Assembly (NCBI GenBank): GCA_002163135.1 | Contig: MAAN01000008.1 | Span: forward strand, 1 to 51,776 | From: Alphaproteobacteria bacterium 46_93_T64 | GTDB taxonomy: Bacteria > Pseudomonadota > Alphaproteobacteria > Sneathiellales > Sneathiellaceae | DNA length: 51,776 bases | Direction: 5' to 3' | Shown here: in pieces, positions 28,205-37,500 of the stretch | How positions within the stretch are numbered: the first letter of the stretch is position 1 | How the letters are laid out: the number at the start of each line of letters is the position of its first letter | The notes under the pieces: model-generated | The model's database searches: none | What the model was told of the DNA's origin: nothing | Seen by the model: the letters and a program-made list of their open reading frames with translations, nothing else | Program-made: the position numbers and the translations under genes

Positions 28205-29500
28205 ATGACAGAAGTAGAACTCTATAAACTCGCCGATCAAATTTGGGCCAATATCAACACTGAAATCCTAGAGATTGAATTTTTAGTTCAATTTTTGGCT
28301 GTGGTGTTTGGTTATGCTCTCGCGCGAATGTTGCGGCCATATATAAAAGACGCACTTGAAAAATCTGGTAAGCGGATATCTGTCGGCGCGATCCGCCGTC
28401 TTGTTCCGGTTCTGATTTCTGTGTCCCTACCGGCTTTGTGGCTTGTCATTCAGTTTATAGTCCTAGCTGTTATTCGGGGCGCTGGTTATCCATCCTATAT
28501 TCTGAGTGTGACCTGCTCGTTGTTGAGTGCGTGGGTTATTATTCATATCTTGACGCGCCTGATGCAAAACACCGCCTGGGCGCGGTTGGTGGCGTTTTGT
28601 ATTTGGACAATCACGGCGCTTAATATCCTCGGCCTTTTGTCGCCGACACTGGCTTTCCTAGATAGCCTTGCCTTCACTTTTGGGGATGCTGACATTTCCA
28701 TGCTTAAAGTGGCAAAGGGGATCGTTGCCGCCATAATCGTGTTTTGGATTTCCTTGGGCCTGTCGAAGTTTGCGGAAAGCCGAATCCATAAGACAGACGC
28801 CTTAACTCCCTCAGTTCAGGTTTTACTCACCAAATTAATCCGCGTCAGCTTGATCGCGATTGCCATTTTGATCGTTCTCTCCAACTCAGGAATTAACATC
28901 ACCGCTTTTGCAGTGTTTAGTGGCGCCTTGGGTGTGGGCATCGGTTTTGGATTGCAAAAGGTTGTCTCCAACCTGATTAGCGGAATCATTCTGCTTTTGG
29001 ATCGAAGTATCAAGCCGGGCGATGTGATTGAAGTTGGGCAAAGTTATGGGCGTGTTCACGCTATGGGCGCTAGATACGCGTCTGTGATCACAAGGGATGC
29101 AACAGAATATCTCATTCCCAACGAAGATCTGATCACACAGCAAGTGGTGAACTGGTCGTACAGTTCCAAAGATATCCGTTTGAGGTGCCCCATTGGGATT
29201 TCTTATAATGCAGATGTGCTAAAAGCGATCCAACTTATAGAACAAGCTGCGGTTAAGAGTGCACGGGTGTTAAACGACCCTGCGCCCAGCTGCCTCATGC
29301 GCGGGTTTGGTGATAGCGCAATTAATTTGGAACTGCGTTTCTGGATTGCAGACCCTGAAAAGGGATGCGGAAACATTAAGAGTGAAGTGTTGCTCTCTGT
29401 TTGGCAAACGTTGCGCGACAACAATGTCGACATCCCATTCCCGCAGCGTGACATCCGGGTTTCCATGGTTGAGCCTTCAAATACGCCTTTGCAAGATTGA
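28205..29500 (+). CDS. MscS-family mechanosensitive ion channel
   Basis: Inner-membrane channel of 431 residues that opens under membrane tension to release solutes. About six hydrophobic helices cover residues 20-260. The pore helix and MscS signature follow: GALGVGIGFGLQKVVSNLIS, then LDRSIKPGDVIEVG, which opens the cytoplasmic beta domain (about 280-340). The C-terminal alpha/beta part has LELRFWI and PFPQRDIRV, typical of the family. There is no clear ribosome binding site before ATG 28205. It is divergent from the XRE regulator and followed by zur. Confidence 0.9.
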   Translation: MTEVELYKLADQIWANINTEILEIEFLVQFLAVVFGYALARMLRPYIKDALEKSGKRISVGAIRRLVPVLISVSLPALWLVIQFIVLAVIRGAGYPSYILSVTCSLLSAWVIIHILTRLMQNTAWARLVAFCIWTITALNILGLLSPTLAFLDSLAFTFGDADISMLKVAKGIVAAIIVFWISLGLSKFAESRIHKTDALTPSVQVLLTKLIRVSLIAIAILIVLSNSGINITAFAVFSGALGVGIGFGLQKVVSNLISGIILLLDRSIKPGDVIEVGQSYGRVHAMGARYASVITRDATEYLIPNEDLITQQVVNWSYSSKDIRLRCPIGISYNADVLKAIQLIEQAAVKSARVLNDPAPSCLMRGFGDSAINLELRFWIADPEKGCGNIKSEVLLSVWQTLRDNNVDIPFPQRDIRVSMVEPSNTPLQD

Positions 29501-29520
29501 TTTCTATTTACCTGATTTGA

Positions 29521-29543
29521 GTTATGTAATAATATAACATTTC
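29521..29543. promoter_or_regulatory. Zur box upstream of zur-znuC-znuB
   Basis: A 23-bp near-palindrome 27 bases before the zur ATG. The right half TATAACATTTC is identical to the E. coli Zur consensus half-site, and the left half GTTATGTAATA matches the opposite half at 8 of 11 positions with the correct single central base. It should make zinc-bound Zur repress its own operon. Confidence 0.75.
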
Positions 29544-29570
29544 TTGGAATATTGAAATCAGGAAATCGCT

Positions 29571-30035
29571 ATGTATGGGTCCCATGAACATGCTCATTGT
29601 GTCGAAGAAGCCATAAACACTGCCAGCCGCATTTGTGACGAAAGGGGTCTCCGATTTACGGGACTTCGCCGCCGAGTGTTGGAATTGATCTGGGAAAATC
29701 ACGGATCAGCTAAAGCATACGATCTGCTGGAAAATCTTGGTGGAGATTATAGTGCAAAGCCGCCTACGGTTTATCGAACTCTTGATTTTTTGCAGGAGAA
29801 TGGCCTTGTTCACAAAATCAATAGTTTGAACGCCTATGTAGGGTGCAGCCATCCATTGCAGCATAAAGATTGTTTTTTTCTGATCTGTTCAGCTTGCAAT
29901 GAAGTTGAAGAATGTTGCGGAACGGCTATGGCCGATGCGCTTCGGGATATGACGGCAAAACAAGATTTCAAACCCGACCATACAACATTGGAAATTGAAG
30001 GGCGATGCCACGATTGCCAAGCGGGAGTTCAATAA
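29571..30035 (+). CDS. zur: Zinc uptake regulator, Fur family
   Basis: A 154-residue Fur-fold repressor. The winged helix (about residues 20-85) has GLRFTGLRRRVLELIWENHG and SAKPPTVYRTLDFLQENGLVHKI. The dimerisation part has the structural-zinc cysteine pair CSAC and, near the C-terminus, CHDC. Zur identity rests on the motif GCSHPLQHKD and on the znuC-znuB genes that follow, and it is supported by the Zur box upstream. AGGAAA precedes the ATG. znuC starts 5 bases after the stop. Confidence 0.93.
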   Translation: MYGSHEHAHCVEEAINTASRICDERGLRFTGLRRRVLELIWENHGSAKAYDLLENLGGDYSAKPPTVYRTLDFLQENGLVHKINSLNAYVGCSHPLQHKDCFFLICSACNEVEECCGTAMADALRDMTAKQDFKPDHTTLEIEGRCHDCQAGVQ

Positions 30036-30040
30036 GTTTT

Positions 30041-30826
30041 ATGTCCCCTCTCATCTCTGCAAAGAATGTTACGGTTGTTCGTGACGGCCGATCAGTCCTG
30101 AAAGATGTCTCCGTAGACATTGGTGTTCGGGATTTTTTGACGATTATCGGCCCCAATGGCGCTGGAAAATCTATGTTGCTTAAATGCCTGATGGGGTTTT
30201 ACGCGCCAGATCAGGGAAAGGTTAGTCCAAGAAAAGATTTACGCATTGGGTATGTCCCGCAGCGCCTTGTGGCTGATCCGACCATTCCTATAACGGTACG
30301 CCGGTTTCTTCATCTGCGTAAGAAAATTACAACTGAAGCACTCAAATCTGTCGTGGCAGAAACTGAAATTGGGAGCTCATTGGATCGCCCGCTTGCGGTT
30401 TTATCGGGCGGTGAATTGCAACGCGTTTTGCTAGCGCGAGCCCTGCTTGATGCGCCGCAATTATTGGTATTGGATGAGCCCGCTCAAAATCTGGATATTA
30501 CAGGACAACTTTCCTTTTATAAGCTGTTGGAGCGCGTCTACAAAGAGCGTGAGGTGAGTATCCTAATGGTTTCTCACGATTTACATCTAGTAATGTCATC
30601 AACGAAAAACGTGTTGTGCCTCTCTGGGGAGGTTTGTTGTTATGGTGAGCCAAATTCGGTAGCCAAAAATCCTGCTTTTATTTCGCTATTTGGTGAAGAT
30701 ATGGCCCAGATGCTGGCAAGCTATCAACATCACGGACATAGCCATGGGCACAATCATGGGCATGGGCATTCGCACTCTCATTCCATAGAAAACGATACAG
30801 ATAAAAAGGCGATTCCACATGCTTGA
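30041..30826 (+). CDS. znuC: Zinc ABC transporter ATP-binding protein with His-rich tail
   Basis: ATPase of the ZnuABC high-affinity zinc importer, on the inner face of the membrane. The protein has 261 residues with Walker A GPNGAGKSM (about 31-39), the signature LSGGELQRV and Walker B LLVLDEPAQNLD. Residues 230-247 contain ten histidines in an HGHSHGHNH-type run, a zinc-binding tail more often seen in ZnuA loops. ATG 30041 is chosen over an in-frame extension overlapping zur. It overlaps znuB by 8 bases. No znuA is present in the window. Confidence 0.93.
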   Translation: MSPLISAKNVTVVRDGRSVLKDVSVDIGVRDFLTIIGPNGAGKSMLLKCLMGFYAPDQGKVSPRKDLRIGYVPQRLVADPTIPITVRRFLHLRKKITTEALKSVVAETEIGSSLDRPLAVLSGGELQRVLLARALLDAPQLLVLDEPAQNLDITGQLSFYKLLERVYKEREVSILMVSHDLHLVMSSTKNVLCLSGEVCCYGEPNSVAKNPAFISLFGEDMAQMLASYQHHGHSHGHNHGHGHSHSHSIENDTDKKAIPHA

Positions 30827-31628
30827 TGATTTTATTGTGCGTGCACTGCTCGCAGGCATGGGGATCGCGATTATTGCGGGGCCGCTGGGCTGCTTTGTTG
30901 TTTGGCGACGGATGGCGTATTTTGGAGATTCACTCGCTCACAGTGCTCTTCTCGGAATTGCACTTGGGCTGCTCACGGGCATTAGCGGCAATCTCGCAAC
31001 GGTAATTGTTTGCAGTGCCTTTGCTGTTATTTTGCTGTGGTTACAGCATGCGCGTATTTTGGCGACTGATACGTTGCTGGGCATTATGGCCCATGCGGCG
31101 CTTTCTATTGGCATGGTCACGCTTAGTTTTATTGATAACCAGCGTTTCGATCTTCATTCATACCTGTTTGGAGATATCCTTACCGTTCAATCTGTAGATT
31201 TATACTGGATTTTTGGCGGGGGTATAATCGTCTTGATCTTGTTGGTACGATACTGGTCCTCACTCACTTTAATGACTTTGCATGAAGATCTGGCCCGCGC
31301 AGAAGGGGTGAAAACCTTTTGGGTAAATTTGATGTTGGTATTGTTGATGACGATTGTTGTTGCTGTCTCGATCCGCATTGTAGGGATCTTGCTGATCACA
31401 GCCTTGCTGGCGATCCCGGCGGCGACTGCCCGTCAATGGGTGCGAAGTCCGGAAACAATGGCAATGTTGGCCGCAGTTTTAGGGCTTGCGGCGGTTGTCG
31501 CTGGTATTTATGGCTCGGCCTACTTGGATACGCCAACAGGACCTTCTATCGTCACTGCAGCGACAATTTTGTTTGCGGTTCTGTTTCCCGTGTCTGCTGT
31601 TTTGAAGAAACGAAGGATACTGCATTAA
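30819..31628 (+). CDS. znuB: Zinc ABC transporter permease
   Basis: Membrane subunit of the zinc importer, ABC-3 family, 269 residues with about eight hydrophobic helices. Characteristic segments are FVVWRRMAYFGDSLAHSALLG (given by its RRMAYFGDSLAHS core), LLGIMAHAALSIG, and the coupling region RIVGILLITALLAIPAATARQW. It overlaps znuC by 8 bases, ensuring coupled translation. It ends the zur-znuCB unit; the binding protein ZnuA must be encoded elsewhere. Confidence 0.93.
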   Translation: MLDDFIVRALLAGMGIAIIAGPLGCFVVWRRMAYFGDSLAHSALLGIALGLLTGISGNLATVIVCSAFAVILLWLQHARILATDTLLGIMAHAALSIGMVTLSFIDNQRFDLHSYLFGDILTVQSVDLYWIFGGGIIVLILLVRYWSSLTLMTLHEDLARAEGVKTFWVNLMLVLLMTIVVAVSIRIVGILLITALLAIPAATARQWVRSPETMAMLAAVLGLAAVVAGIYGSAYLDTPTGPSIVTAATILFAVLFPVSAVLKKRRILH

Positions 31629-31692
31629 AGGCTGCATTTACTTCGTATTTTTCCTCAAGTAAGGTAATTAAAAATATTCACGGGAGACGTAA

Positions 31693-32091
31693 ATGATAGA
31701 AAAAACGCTGAGCAAATGGCATGAAGTTGTCGCCTCAAAGGACATTAAAGGTTTATCAGAGCTTATTCATGATGACGCGGTTTTCCACTCCCCTGTGGTG
31801 CATTCCCCGCAAGAGGGCAAAGCGCTTACCCAGATGTATCTGACAGCCGCTTTTTATGTGCTGGCAGGTGATGATTTTACATATGTTCGTGAAGTTGCTT
31901 CTGGAAACAATGCAATTCTGGAATTTCAGACGACAGTAGACGGTGTTGTTATTAATGGTGTGGACATGATCACCTGCAATGATGATGGGCTTATCATTGA
32001 TTTCAAAGTAATGGTGAGACCACTAAAAGCTATGAACATGCTTCATCAGAAGATGAAAGCGATGCTGGAGCAATACAACAAAGCTTCTTAA
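31693..32091 (+). CDS. NTF2-like (SnoaL-type) small protein
   Basis: A 132-residue protein with the NTF2-like pattern: an N-terminal helix (LSKWHEVVASKDIKGLSELI), then HDDAVFHSPVV, then beta strands with FQTTVDGVVINGVDMI and IIDFKVMVRP. The fold occurs in small enzymes and binding proteins, so no function can be given. GGGAGA lies 6 bases before ATG 31693. It is 64 bases after znuB and 38 before the permease gene, on the same strand; whether it belongs to either unit is unclear. Confidence 0.75.
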   Translation: MIEKTLSKWHEVVASKDIKGLSELIHDDAVFHSPVVHSPQEGKALTQMYLTAAFYVLAGDDFTYVREVASGNNAILEFQTTVDGVVINGVDMITCNDDGLIIDFKVMVRPLKAMNMLHQKMKAMLEQYNKAS

Positions 32092-32129
32092 CTGAATTTT
32101 TCGCTCATTAATGGGAAAAGGTGGCTGAC

Positions 32130-33905
32130 ATGCCCTCAGATCAAGTTATTTTGTTTGGCCTGTTTGCGACTGTCTTCCTTTTCCTACTTTGGGGGCGTTG
32201 GCGCTATGATCTTGTAGCCTTTGTCGCCTTGATTATTGCGCTGGTTCTGGGTGTTGTCCCAACGGCGGATGCTTTCTCCGGCTTTGGACATCCAGCAACA
32301 ATTATTGTTGCGCTGGTGCTTATAGTCTCCCGCGGATTGGTGAATTCCGGTGCCATAGATATTGTCACGCGGAAGATCACCGCGATGGATCTAAAATTAT
32401 CGCGGCATATCATGGCGATGAGCGGGATTGGCGCCATTTTTTCTGCTTTCATGAATAATGTGGCGGCTCTCGCTCTGCTGATGCCGGTTGATTTACAGGC
32501 CGCGAAAAAGGCCCAACGATCGCCCCGTATAACCTTAATGCCGCTTGCCTTTGCCACTATTCTGGGCGGTATGATAACGCTCATTGGGACGCCGCCAAAT
32601 ATCATCATTGCTGCCTATCGCGAGCAAGCTTTAGGCGAGCCGTTTGGTATGTTCGATTTTGCGCCTGTTGGCCTTACCTGTGCAGCAGTCGGGATTGCTT
32701 TTGTTGCCTTTTTCGGCTGGCGATTGATCCCGCGTCAGGATGAAAGTGATAATCCCGGAAAAGAGCTTTTCGATCTGGAAGGTTATATCGCGGAACTTGT
32801 GGTGCCTGAAGGCTGCGATATTATCGGCAAAAAAGTGAGAGATCTTGATGCGCAAGCTGATGATGCAGACATTTCTGTCGTTGGTTTGGTGAGACAAAAG
32901 CTTCGGTATTCCGGATATGCGCGGCATGTAGAAATTCAAGCTGGCGATGTTTTGGTGGTGGAGGCGGGGCCTCAAGCCATTGATCAGTTTAGGGGTGCCT
33001 TGAAGCTAGAATTTGTTGGGGAAAGCCGGCACGAGAAAGTTGCTTCTGGCGGGATGGCTCTTTTAGAAGTTGTTGTTCCACATAATGCGCAGATTGAAGG
33101 GCGTTCGGCGCTTTCGTTAAAATTGCTTCTCAGGCACGGAGTGACACTACTCGGTGTATCGCGAAAAGGCGTCCGGTTTAGAGAGCGTGTCCGTCGCCTT
33201 GAGATTGAAGCTGGTGATATCCTTCTTTTACTTGGCCCATCAGAGCGTATCGACGGTGTTGCGAATTGGTTAGGTGTCCTGCCGCTTGCAGAACGGGGAC
33301 TTTCAGTTACGCAATATAAACGAGCAGGACTTGCTGCGGGCATTTTTGCGGCTGCTATTGGTGTGGCAAGCTTTGGGGGTTTGTATCTTGCAGTTGCGCT
33401 AGCAATTGTGGTTGCCGCGTATGTCTTTTTGGAAATCGTACCTTTGCAGGAAGTTTATCAACAAGTGGAATGGCCGGTAATTGTCTTGTTGGGATCTATG
33501 ATACCGCTCGGGGCGGCTCTTGAGAAATCGGGCGGTACTGAGCTTATTGCAAATAGTATTGTAGACTTGACGGCGGGCCTTCCATCCATGGTCATACTTA
33601 CGGTGTTAATGATCGTTGTGATGACATTATCGGACGTACTTAATAATACAGCAACGGCTGTTGTTGGGGCGCCGATTGCGGTTGATATTGCTAACCGTTT
33701 GAACGCTAATCCAGATCCATTTTTGATGGCAGTTGCCGTTGCCGCATCCTGCGCGTTTCTGACGCCAATTGGCCATAAAAACAATACGCTGATTATGGGC
33801 CCCGGGGGCTACAAATTTGGCGATTATTGGCGAATGGGATTGCCGCTCGAAATTCTGATCGTTGCTGTATCCGTACCAGCAATAATGTTCTTTTGGCCGC
33901 TTTAA
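32130..33905 (+). CDS. SLC13-family permease with two TrkA-C domains
   Basis: Inner-membrane anion/solute symporter of 591 residues. The first transmembrane block (about residues 1-205) has SGFGHPATIIVALVLIVSRG and MNNVAALALLMPV. Two soluble RCK/TrkA-C domains follow (about 220-290 and 300-375, each ending in a GD(V/I)L motif). The second membrane block (about 395-590) has DVLNNTATAVVGAPIA and CAFLTPIGHKNNTLIMGPGGY. The family carries sulfate, dicarboxylates or similar; the substrate is unknown here. ATG 32130 is preferred to GTG 32121 because AAGGTGG sits 5 bases ahead of it. Confidence 0.88.
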   Translation: MPSDQVILFGLFATVFLFLLWGRWRYDLVAFVALIIALVLGVVPTADAFSGFGHPATIIVALVLIVSRGLVNSGAIDIVTRKITAMDLKLSRHIMAMSGIGAIFSAFMNNVAALALLMPVDLQAAKKAQRSPRITLMPLAFATILGGMITLIGTPPNIIIAAYREQALGEPFGMFDFAPVGLTCAAVGIAFVAFFGWRLIPRQDESDNPGKELFDLEGYIAELVVPEGCDIIGKKVRDLDAQADDADISVVGLVRQKLRYSGYARHVEIQAGDVLVVEAGPQAIDQFRGALKLEFVGESRHEKVASGGMALLEVVVPHNAQIEGRSALSLKLLLRHGVTLLGVSRKGVRFRERVRRLEIEAGDILLLLGPSERIDGVANWLGVLPLAERGLSVTQYKRAGLAAGIFAAAIGVASFGGLYLAVALAIVVAAYVFLEIVPLQEVYQQVEWPVIVLLGSMIPLGAALEKSGGTELIANSIVDLTAGLPSMVILTVLMIVVMTLSDVLNNTATAVVGAPIAVDIANRLNANPDPFLMAVAVAASCAFLTPIGHKNNTLIMGPGGYKFGDYWRMGLPLEILIVAVSVPAIMFFWPL

Positions 33906-33911
33906 AGACCT

Positions 33912-34370
33912 CTATTCTGGCATGTTGAAGGTAACTGCGTCAGAGACGGCCTCCATTACAATAAATGTACTCGTTTGCTGTACTTTTGGGAGCAGGGCAA
34001 GAGTTGTTCCAAGGAATTGGCGATAGGCTGCAACATCTTTTGTTCGCACTTTTAGCAAATAATCAAAGTTCCCAGCAATCATATGGCAGGATTGAATTTG
34101 TGGGATTTGCTGTACGGCCAGATTAAACTCCTGAAGTGCTTTGGTGGTCGTATCATTAAGTGTTACCTGCACAAATGCAATATGACCCGCCTCCATCTTT
34201 TCGGGATTAAGCTGCGCGCCGTATCCGGCAATGACTTTGTTTTTTTCCAGTCGTCGAACCCGGTCGATACAAGGGGTTTTTGTCAGGCCCACCCGCTGCG
34301 ACAGTTCGGTCATGGTCATACGCCCGTCTTTTTGTAATTCTCGAAGTATTTTTCTATCGATTTTGTCCAT
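33912..34370 (-). CDS. Lrp/AsnC-family regulator, probably PutR
   Basis: A 152-residue Lrp-type regulator: helix-turn-helix at about residues 3-60 (DKIDRKILRELQKDGRMTMT, then LSQRVGLTKTPCIDRVRRLE) and an AsnC ligand-binding domain at about 65-148. It is divergently placed to putA, 165 bases apart, the arrangement of PutR in alphaproteobacteria where it activates putA in response to proline. The role is inferred from position. It converges on the SLC13 permease gene with only 6 bases between stops. Confidence 0.88.
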   Translation of the reverse strand: MDKIDRKILRELQKDGRMTMTELSQRVGLTKTPCIDRVRRLEKNKVIAGYGAQLNPEKMEAGHIAFVQVTLNDTTTKALQEFNLAVQQIPQIQSCHMIAGNFDYLLKVRTKDVAAYRQFLGTTLALLPKVQQTSTFIVMEAVSDAVTFNMPE

Positions 34371-34419
34371 TGGGCTGAATAATCCGAAAATTTCAGGAAA
34401 TATTCCCTAACTATTCATC

Positions 34420-34440
34420 TTTTGCAGGAATAATGCAAAA
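34420..34440. promoter_or_regulatory. Palindromic Lrp/PutR-site candidate
   Basis: TTTTGCA (34420-34426) and TGCAAAA (34434-34440) form a perfect inverted repeat around a 7-base spacer, close in shape to Lrp-family sites. It lies midway between the lrp-like and putA starts (34370 and 34536). A second smaller dyad, GGAA-ATA-TTCC (34396-34406), is adjacent. Together they may regulate both genes. Confidence 0.5.
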
Positions 34441-34535
34441 AAAATTCTGGATATTTAGTAATAATTCCTCCTTGTGCTGTCCTATTTTGATGTCTGAACC
34501 ACATGCTTTATGCACGTTAAAAAGTCGAGGGCCTT

Positions 34536-37500
34536 ATGTTGTCAAATGCAATAAATTCACCAGAAAATACAAGAGACACTATTTGTCAGCATTATTTGGC
34601 AAATGAGCAGGGCACCGTCGAAACTTTAATCAAGTATCTGGGTTTGAGTGAGGCAGAACGTGCCAAAATTGGTGAGGACGCAACAGAGTTTGTGCGCCTA
34701 CTTCGGCGTCAAACTGATCCGGGTCTTATGGAAACCTTCCTTGGGGAATATGGGCTGAGTACCGAAGAAGGTGTCGCCCTTATGTGTCTGGCCGAAGCGC
34801 TGCTTCGGGTGCCGGACGAAGATACAATCGATGTCCTTATTCGAGACAAAATCGCACCGGCTAACTGGAGCAAACATCTGGGGCATTCGACATCGCCGCT
34901 AGTTAATGCCTCCACATGGGCATTGATGCTAACCGGCAAAGTTATCTCGCCTGAAGAGACAGCTAACTGGGACGTGGTTGCAAATGTGCGTCATTTGATC
35001 CGTCGGGCAGGCGAGCCGGTAATTAGAAAAGCAGTGGCCCAAGCTATGAAAGTGCTGGGCCATCAATTTGTTCTCGGACGCGATATTAAAGAAGCAATGG
35101 CCCGCGCAAAAGGGATGGAAGAACAAGGGTATCAATATTCATATGATATGCTTGGAGAGGCAGCCCGAACTGCTAGCGATGCTAGTAAATATTTTTTGAG
35201 CTACTCCAAAGCGATTTCTCAGTTGTCCGAAGCAGCCGTTCACAAGCAAGTGCGGGACAATCCAGGTATTTCCGTCAAACTGTCTGCCTTGCATCCAAGA
35301 TACGAATATTCACAAAAACAACGGGTCATGGATGAGCTGGTGCCGCGTGTTGCTAGCCTTGCATTGCAGGCAAAGAATGCAGGGATGGGGTTCAATATTG
35401 ATGCAGAGGAGGCAGATCGTCTGGATCTGTCGCTGGATGTGATTGAAGCCGTACTTTCTATTCCTGATTTCGCAGGATGGGATGGGTTTGGTGTTGTTGT
35501 ACAAGCATACGGCCCGCGTGCTTTTTATGTATTGGATTGGTGTTATGAGACAGCGGATCGTCTGAACCGAAAAATTATGATCCGTTTGGTGAAGGGAGCT
35601 TACTGGGATACCGAAATTAAGCTGGCGCAAGTCGAAGGATTGTCTGGATATCCAGTATTTACACAAAAGGCTGCCACAGATATTAGCTATATGGCGTGCG
35701 CAAAAAAATTATTGTCTATGACAGATCGTATATATCCGCAATTTGCGACCCATAATGCTCACACGGTAATGAGTGTGCTTGCACTTGCTGGGGACACGCA
35801 AGATTTCGAATTTCAACGACTGCACGGAATGGGTGAGGCCTTGCATGGTTTGGCGAAAGAGAAATATGGCAGCCGTTGCCGGATATATGCGCCCGTCGGT
35901 ATTCATGAAGATTTGCTAGCCTATCTTGTTCGCCGATTACTTGAAAATGGTGCAAACAGCTCTTTCGTAAACCAAGTGTTTGACGAAAAAGTACCGGCGC
36001 GCCATGTGGTTCGCGATCCCATCGCTCTATTACAGTCCAGACAAAACAAAAAGATGAAGTCTCTCCCTCTTCCTGTTGAAATTTATCCAAATGGCCGGAA
36101 AAATGCTGCGGGCATAAATTTCGCCAATCCAGCGGACCTCAAGGATTTTTATCGAGGAATAGATTCAGTTGATGAAGCATCATTGAAACTAACCGTTTCG
36201 GATGCGAAAGAAATTGAAATTTCAATGAACGTAGCCAAAGAGGCACATGAGAGTTGGTCAACTTTACCCGTGAGTGAACGCGCCGGGATTTTAGACGCTG
36301 TCGCGAATTTATATGAAGAAACCCGCGATGATCTGATGAATATCTTAATCAGTGAGGCCGGAAAAACACCGTTTGATGCGATAAATGAGGTGAGAGAGGC
36401 CGTTGATTTTTGCCGCTATTACGCGGAGCAGGGGAGAGAGCTGACGTCTGAAAATGGTACGTCATGCGGTGTATTCGTTTGTATATCACCGTGGAATTTT
36501 CCGTTAGCAATCTTTACTGGACAGATCGTAGCAGCGCTGGTTGCCGGAAATGCTGTTCTTGCTAAACCCGCGGAACAGACACCGAAAATTGCCGCGCTTG
36601 CTGTCTCGCTTATGCATCAAGCTGGCGTTCCAAGAAAAGTCCTTCATCTTCATTTAGGAGACGGTAGTAAGGTCGGTCAGCAATTGGTTTCTCATTCAAA
36701 TGTTAATGGGATCTGTTTTACAGGATCCACGGAAACCGCAAAGAAGATCCAAATCGCGCTAGCCCAAAATGGAAATCCAAATGCACCGTTCATTGCGGAG
36801 ACGGGCGGACTAAACGCCATGATTGTGGATACAACGGCACTGCCAGAACAAGCGGTTCGGGACATCGTGGCATCAGCTTTTCAAAGTGCGGGGCAACGTT
36901 GCTCAGCTCTTCGGATTTTATATGTACAAGAAGATGTCTCGGAGAAGCTGATTTCAATGCTTGAAGGGGCTATGGACGAGCTTGTTATTGGGGACCCTTA
37001 TGAGATTTCTACAGATGTAGGGCCAGTAATTGACTCGGCAGCAAGTGGTTCAATTGAAGCCTACATTCGTGCAATGGCAGAAAAAGATGCTCTTTGTAAA
37101 ACTGTCCCGATTCCTATTGGGCTGGAGGGCCATTATGTTGCCCCAACCTTGTTGAAAGTCGCAGGTATTCAGGAGATGGAACGTGAAGTTTTCGGCCCGG
37201 TTTTGCATGTGGCGACCTATCCTGCGGGGGGAATTAAGCAGGTAATTGAGGCTATTAACAATGCTGGATACGGTTTGACGCTAGGGCTTCATACACGGGT
37301 AGATAACCGCGTTGAAGAGGTGGCGGCCGCGGCAAATGTTGGCAATATATATGTGAACCGCAACCAAATCGGTGCAGTTGTAGGAGCGCAGCCGTTTGGC
37401 GGTGAAGGACTTTCCGGAACGGGGCCCAAAGCAGGTGGGCCATTGTACTTGCATAAGTTTATGAGTGTTAGTTCCGGCGCTATTGACCATGACAGTGTGA

